DNA of 64,000 nt from Macrotrachela quadricornifera (Eukaryota > Rotifera > Eurotatoria > Philodinida > Philodinidae): assembly GCA_022393335.1 (NCBI GenBank), contig JAJEKB010018566.1, positions 1 to 64,000 on the forward strand. The letters run 5' to 3'. Every line of letters begins with the position of its first letter. Within the stretch, counting starts at the first letter, position 1. Positions 58,903 through 64,000 of the stretch are shown piece by piece. The position numbers and the translations under genes are program-made. The notes under the pieces are model-generated. The model worked only from the letters and a program-made list of their open reading frames with translations. It was not told the DNA's origin and did not search any database.

Positions 58903-60528
58903 TTAATGAAAACAAATTTGACAATTTTGTTTTGTTTTTGCTATTGTTTGAAGTTGATCTTGTTCTTGAATAGTAAAACATTTTCGAAATATATTTAATT
59001 CAATCAATGTATTATTTTGTTTCAACATATTCTCAATATCTTTTACACATTTACCAGTCATTTGTGAACATCGAATATCTAATTGTCGTAAACTATTATT
59101 ATGACATAGGGCATCGAATATAATTTTTGCTCCATTGTTTGTTAGAGGATTATAATCAAGATCGAGATAGGTGAGAGTTCGATTTTGTTTGAGCATTTCA
59201 GCTAAAGAAATAGTTCCATGATCAGTTATTTTTCCTCCACCAAGTACAAGAGTTTGTAAGGTGGTATTGGTAATCAAAGCTTGAGCAATGTGCCAAACAC
59301 CGCTATCACCAATTAAATTACTATCGAGTAAAAGAACTTCTAATGTTGAATTAGTTTGTAGTGCTTCAGCAAGAAATTGACTTCCTTCGTCACTAATTTG
59401 ATTGTTGTAGAGACCCAGATAAGTCAATCTAGTGTTGATATGCAGCATCTGAGCAATCCAATGAGCACTATCATCTGTAATTTGATTTGTTTCCAAACGT
59501 AACATTGCTAATGAAGTATTTGATTGAAGATGTTCTGTAAGATATTGAATTCCTTGACAAGTAATCATGTTTGAACTGAGATTAAGATATGAACATTGTT
59601 TATCAATGATAGCTTGATGTACGATGATTGGAATGTCATTATCGGTCAATCCTAGGTCTTTAAGTTCTACTGCACCATTAAGTGTACATTGAGCAATTAA
59701 CTGTTCGAGTTTATCATTACGATAATTATTGTTCGGTGATATTGTTTTGTTGTGCTTGGTGTCAGATGTAGGTTGTGTAGTCATAGTTATTAAAGGTAAT
59801 TCGATGAGAGGAAATGGTGGATCAACTTGTTTTAAATGAATAATATGAAGATCAGAAGACGGTTCTAGTTTACTAATAACTTCAAATTGTGTTGCAGGTA
59901 GAAGAAGAATTTCATCTTCAATTTGAATATATGAATGTGATCGAATTTTTTTTCCATTATGACATTCAATATTGAATAAAGTTCGAGGACCATTTCTACC
60001 AAGAAATAGATTAGATTCAAGAACAGCAAGAGATCGAGTACATGATGAAAATGCCCACCATACATAACGTTTTCCTATTTCATATTGTTGACTAAGATCA
60101 TGTGTAACACCACGCCATACTGTTAATTGCTGTGATGGAAGTTTTTGAAGAGCAGTGATAATTAATTTCAGATAAGAATACCAAGGTTTAAGTTTTTGTC
60201 GATTTTCAGTTCGTAATATTTTATTGAGAACATAATAAAGACATTCATCTCTTGGATTCCATTCCATAGTATATAGAAAGATTGCAGCAGATTCATTTTG
60301 ATCTAATCCATCAATTGGATTTTCACAGTTAGACATAGCAATAAATGCACGTCGTTGAATATCAGGACAACAAAAGAGAATGGGTTCAACTGCTTTATCC
60401 AAGGAAACTAATGGCATTTTTTGATATTCTTCAATTGGTTGTAACATTCGACGAGGTTCTTGATCTACATCCAAAAAGCGATCATGTTTAGTTTCTGTTC
60501 CATCAAAAACGACATGTTTTTCGGCCAT
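58903..60528 (-). CDS. ADP-ribosyltransferase fused to ribonuclease-inhibitor-type LRRs
   Basis: Intronless, 541 residues from the first in-frame ATG at 60528. The frame stays open to 60726 without an ATG and has a hydrophobic stretch there, so a longer form by upstream splicing is possible. Residues about 35-240 are an R-S-E ART: R139 in VWRGV, FSS at 160-162, and E204-D-E206 in IEDEILLL. It is closely similar to exon 1 of the gene at 22214 (shared MPLVSL--AVEP, ESAAI-LYTMEW, FLGRNGPRT). After a linker, residues about 290-535 hold seven to eight 28-residue LRRs of the NLR/ribonuclease-inhibitor type (L-L--N-I-D-G---LAEAL--N). The LRR array is likely a protein-sensing surface, with ART as the enzymatic output using NAD+. 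It lacks the unnamed domain found in the other three ART genes. Confidence 0.9.
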   Translation of the reverse strand: MAEKHVVFDGTETKHDRFLDVDQEPRRMLQPIEEYQKMPLVSLDKAVEPILFCCPDIQRRAFIAMSNCENPIDGLDQNESAAIFLYTMEWNPRDECLYYVLNKILRTENRQKLKPWYSYLKLIITALQKLPSQQLTVWRGVTHDLSQQYEIGKRYVWWAFSSCTRSLAVLESNLFLGRNGPRTLFNIECHNGKKIRSHSYIQIEDEILLLPATQFEVISKLEPSSDLHIIHLKQVDPPFPLIELPLITMTTQPTSDTKHNKTISPNNNYRNDKLEQLIAQCTLNGAVELKDLGLTDNDIPIIVHQAIIDKQCSYLNLSSNMITCQGIQYLTEHLQSNTSLAMLRLETNQITDDSAHWIAQMLHINTRLTYLGLYNNQISDEGSQFLAEALQTNSTLEVLLLDSNLIGDSGVWHIAQALITNTTLQTLVLGGGKITDHGTISLAEMLKQNRTLTYLDLDYNPLTNNGAKIIFDALCHNNSLRQLDIRCSQMTGKCVKDIENMLKQNNTLIELNIFRKCFTIQEQDQLQTIAKTKQNCQICFH

Positions 60529-61935
60529 TGATTTACTTTTTTTTTCAGCTAATGCGTTTACCTTGTCTTTCTCTTCTTCATGTGAAATTATCACAACACA
60601 ATTTGTTATTACGAGTATACTGACTATTCTATTAGTTAACTTGTTTGAACCAATGAAAAAAACTTGATAGAGAGCGTATATATATGTGACGACAAAAAAA
60701 TACAAAATTTTCGTTCTTTTTCGCAAAATTATTTATCAATACCTGTCACCACTAGTGATGCATTGAGAAGCAATAGTCGTATGTATCACAGAAACTGATA
60801 TCTTTTAGATCGAAAGCACCAAGGGCACTAAATTCATCCTAAACTAACTGTTAATGTAGGTAAATTATTGAGAGAGAATGAAGTATTCGATCGATGGGTC
60901 ATGAAATTTTGCAGAGATTGCTGTATATTTGGTGTTTTAGCAAATGAATGGATGACGTATTGAAGAATTTTCGCATATTAGGAATAGAATATCATGAGAA
61001 GTTAGTCAGTTTTCGAGGTTTTTTTTTATTACAATGATGTATGTAATGGCATAGTTGTATACAACTTAGAGATGAAAAAAGAATAAAATATCTAAAATTG
61101 AAATTTTGAACTCATGTTGAAATGCAATAGATCATGATTTTTATAATAATTCAATTGATGAATTATTATTGAAGATGTTGAAGGAAAAGGCATAACTCTA
61201 GTACATTTTGTTTTAATACACCTGTAACCCCGTTGTTCTGATTCTATCTAGTAGAATAAATTAATGTCTAGACACATCTACATCCATGTAGAGAAGATAT
61301 GTCAATTCTCTAACGATATCTTTCAATTTTTTTCTAGATATATTAATAACGTGTTAACATTGATGGTTAAAGGAAAAAGTAATATTCCTATTATTTTCTT
61401 TTTGAAATCTGTTTATATGTGTTCAATGTACTTGATTTTAAATAATAATTATTACATGTGTTTCTTATGATTTTCTGGTACAAATAAAATAAGCAGTAGT
61501 CAGTTTATGTTGAATAATGTTTTACTATAAATATTCATATGAATGAAAAGAGATGATCAGCTATATTTTGATAACTAAAAATTTCCAAAAAATGATTTCT
61601 TAAGACTAAAAAAACATTAAGTTGCAACACCTTCAAGATTTAGTGTATATCTGTTTAATTCATTCATTCGTAAATAATTCAAAAAAAGTTTGAAAATACT
61701 TTGAAAAAATGAATAAAAACAATCTTCATCATTGATTTATTTTTGTACTTTTACATTTCTTAATGTCGTAAAAAGAAAAGAAAAAAAACGAGTAAAAATC
61801 ATCACACATGTGAGGGAAAAAACCAACAGAAATAAAAATGAGTCATTAAATTTTGCTTATTCTGTCATATATCCAAAAATACATCATTTCATTTTTTTAT
61901 TTCCGTCTCTATTTATATTATTGCATTTGAAAATA
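60529..61935. other. intergenic region, divergent promoters
   Basis: Holds the upstream regions of the ART-LRR (minus) and F-box-like (plus) genes. TATATATA at 60677-60684 could be a TATA box for the minus-strand gene, about 150 bp before its ATG. No other gene is supported; the 61264-61470 open frame is of random composition. Confidence 0.4.
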
Positions 61936-63684
61936 ATGAATTTGGAATCATTAGCTAACGAGATATTCTTTGATTTATTTGAATTTCTTCCTACTGCTGA
62001 ATTACTTCATACTTTCTATAATTTGAATTTACGATTTAATACTTTAATTTCAAATTTTTTTCAAGCATCTCGTCATATTGATTGTCGCTCAATGTCTATG
62101 AATCAACTTGATTATGTTTGTCAACAATATTATCCTTCAATTGCTCATCGAATTATTTCTTTATGTCTCTCTGATGATAATGAAAGTCCACAACAGATCA
62201 ATCGATTTTTTTCTCATGGTTTAAAACTTGAACAATTCATTTGTTTACAATCACTTTCTTTTTATCATTTTCATTCTGAAGAAAGTATGAAAATAATAAT
62301 GATTGCATGGCATTATCTTCCTTATCTAACTCATCTTAAATTTAGTGAATGTTATTTTTGTTATAGAGAAAATGATGTTCTCTATATGATTAATAATATT
62401 TGGAGTTTATCTAAACTTACTCATTGTTATCTTGATATTACTTTTCGATGGGTATCTTCTTTTATTACACCAACAATTATATCATCAACTATTAAATCTC
62501 TATGTATTCAAGGTATAAATTGCCGATTGAATAATTTAAATAATTTATTTCAACATACAATTCAACTTCGATATTTTCATGCAAATATTAACTCTTATGA
62601 TAATGATATATCTCTACCATTGACTACTTCATTAATAAATTCGTTAAAATTAAGATTTATTTCTTCATTTAATTCATTACCTATAATTATTAATCTATTG
62701 CAAAATATGTGTAATTTATATCGATTAACAATTGAAACACTTAATATTTATATTGATGGTTATCAATGGGAACAAATTATTACTAATTATTTACCTAAAC
62801 TTAAAATATTTCGATTAAGAATGGAATTTTATTTTCGTGATCGTATTAATACAAAACGATATGTTGATCAGTTATTAAAATCATTTCGAACGAATTTTTG
62901 GCTTCATAAACGTCATTGGTTTATTCGATGTCATTATCATCCTAAAAATAGTTCAAATTATGTTTGTCTTTATACTCTACCTTATACTTTTACCAGTTTT
63001 CCTCGTATCGAAATAAGTGAATGTCAATCGACTTACTCTGATAATAATAATAATAATAAAAATTGGTCATATGATCATGTATATAATCTTAATTATCGAG
63101 TTCCAATTACAGGTGATTTATCTCAATGTCAATTTCGTTTTATTAACATTCAACATCTTTCTCTTTCATTCGATGTCAATGATCAATTCTGGACTATTGT
63201 TCCAACATTCGATCGTTTAACTACACTTGAAGTATCATTACATAGTCGCAATAACAATGCTCAATCTCAATTACAAATGATACTCGATCGAGCACCTCAA
63301 CTTAATTCATTGAAATTTAGTTCATGGAGAACTCTTGAATTACCTATAGCTAGTATTATCAGTGCATCCGTGCGTCAAATTGATTTTCGAGGATGTGAGC
63401 GATGGTTTGATGATTTAGATTGTTTAACATTAATCAATTCACCATTAGGTATTCAATGTCAAATACTTCGAATTAATGTCAAAAATCGATTGAATATAAT
63501 TGATCTGGTTAATAAAATGATTAATCTTCGTTCCTTGAATGTTCAATGTGAAGATGATAAATGGGAAGAACATTTGCCAACTTCAAAGGATGAAGTCGTC
63601 AATTGGTTGCAATTGTGCTTACCATCTATCATGATTACACGGCATACACGTTATGTTTTTGAAATTTTATTGTGGATTCGTTAA
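61936..63684 (+). CDS. F-box-like protein with degenerate LRR-type repeats
   Basis: Intronless, 582 residues from an ATG at 61936. The open frame begins earlier at 61732, but upstream codons are not a plausible N-terminus. Residues 1-40 (NLESLANEIFFDLFEFLPTA and on) match the F-box pattern L-P-EI---I--FL, though the usual first proline is not present. The rest is built of leucine-rich segments such as LPYLTHLKFSECYF and LRSLNVQC, typical of the large bdelloid F-box families. F-box proteins link substrates to the SCF ubiquitin ligase through Skp1. An asparagine run (about 63040-63060) comes from an (AAT)n tract. The substrate is unknown; the F-box call is moderately secure. Confidence 0.75.
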   Translation: MNLESLANEIFFDLFEFLPTAELLHTFYNLNLRFNTLISNFFQASRHIDCRSMSMNQLDYVCQQYYPSIAHRIISLCLSDDNESPQQINRFFSHGLKLEQFICLQSLSFYHFHSEESMKIIMIAWHYLPYLTHLKFSECYFCYRENDVLYMINNIWSLSKLTHCYLDITFRWVSSFITPTIISSTIKSLCIQGINCRLNNLNNLFQHTIQLRYFHANINSYDNDISLPLTTSLINSLKLRFISSFNSLPIIINLLQNMCNLYRLTIETLNIYIDGYQWEQIITNYLPKLKIFRLRMEFYFRDRINTKRYVDQLLKSFRTNFWLHKRHWFIRCHYHPKNSSNYVCLYTLPYTFTSFPRIEISECQSTYSDNNNNNKNWSYDHVYNLNYRVPITGDLSQCQFRFINIQHLSLSFDVNDQFWTIVPTFDRLTTLEVSLHSRNNNAQSQLQMILDRAPQLNSLKFSSWRTLELPIASIISASVRQIDFRGCERWFDDLDCLTLINSPLGIQCQILRINVKNRLNIIDLVNKMINLRSLNVQCEDDKWEEHLPTSKDEVVNWLQLCLPSIMITRHTRYVFEILLWIR

Positions 63685-64000
63685 TTAAGAAGATTATTAT
63701 AAATATTTTTAGTTTTGTATAAATTAAGAGAACTTATTCATCATAATTCATTAAATAAAATCATTTCTCAGAACTTCCCTCATAAACATGTAGATTAAAC
63801 CGAAGTAAACATTTTCCTTTCTTAAATAATATAGTTTTTGATCACTTTGAACAGATATTTACATTACATATCACGTCTCAATACTCTTCAATTCTTGAGA
63901 GAACTTAACTAGATCTTTCAGAAATCTAAATCTAAATCATCTTATTTCACATCACAGTATAAATACCGCTTTGCAATATTTCTAATGATTAAAACAGAAT
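63685..64000. other. 3' flank of the F-box-like gene
   Basis: AATAAA at 63755-63760, about 70 bp after the stop, is a likely poly(A) signal. The rest is AT-rich and shows nothing else. Confidence 0.5.

Noticed and set aside
60529..60726. N-terminal extension of the ART-LRR protein with a hydrophobic stretch
   Set aside because: Contains no ATG in frame; the first ATG at 60528 matches the start of the related ART at 22214 in layout.
1..64000. tRNA, rRNA, CRISPR and telomere repeats
   Set aside because: No T-loop GTTCRA with matching acceptor arms, no rRNA core sequence and no telomere-type runs were seen by eye; a covariance-model scan would be needed to exclude small RNAs.

Overview
The window is animal nuclear DNA and fits a bdelloid rotifer (Adineta- or Rotaria-like). 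This is an inference from family content; no rDNA or mitochondrial marker is present. It is AT-rich, with genes on both strands and no operons. Introns follow GT-AG, and several are only 50-75 bp. Protein families that bdelloids carry in many copies are all here: ADP-ribosyltransferases (ARTs) fused to repeat domains, long FG-GAP/VCBS membrane proteins, GPCRs with LDL-receptor/EGF ectodomains, and divergent F-box proteins. Most intergenic DNA is AT-rich and carries decayed transposons and small repeats.

Layout. 0-3 kb: a MITE-like inverted repeat and a two-exon ubiquitin-conjugating enzyme. 6-11 kb: a large intronless ART with 24 TPRs (minus). 13-18 kb: an LDLa/EGF ectodomain receptor with seven membrane helices (minus). 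22-27 kb: a four-exon gene whose splice phases join an ART, a short unnamed domain and a six-blade NHL propeller (plus). 30-33 kb: a second, smaller ART-TPR gene (plus). 35-37 kb: two different dead mariner-like transposases. 37-42 kb and 51-56 kb: two paralogous type II membrane proteins, each with 28 FG-GAP repeats, transcribed away from each other and separated by a dead non-LTR retrotransposon (45-49 kb) and a 60-bp near-perfect palindrome. 56-58 kb: a bacterial-type CPBP/CAAX intramembrane protease, a small basic protein and a small single-pass membrane protein. 59-60.5 kb: an ART-LRR fusion (minus). 62-63.7 kb: an F-box-like protein.

Main theme. Four ART genes share a catalytic module but carry four different recognition-type arrays: a long TPR, a short TPR, NHL and LRR. 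Three of them also share a roughly 110-residue unnamed domain marked by LW-D--(I/V)N and by a glycine/VP/H-rich strand region. One of the three places this domain after the ART instead of before it. The set looks like a shuffling family of NAD-dependent sensors or effectors, comparable in logic to NLR-type immune receptors. That role is inferred, not shown. Gene models were built by hand from reading-frame continuity, splice consensus and phase, and need transcript support.
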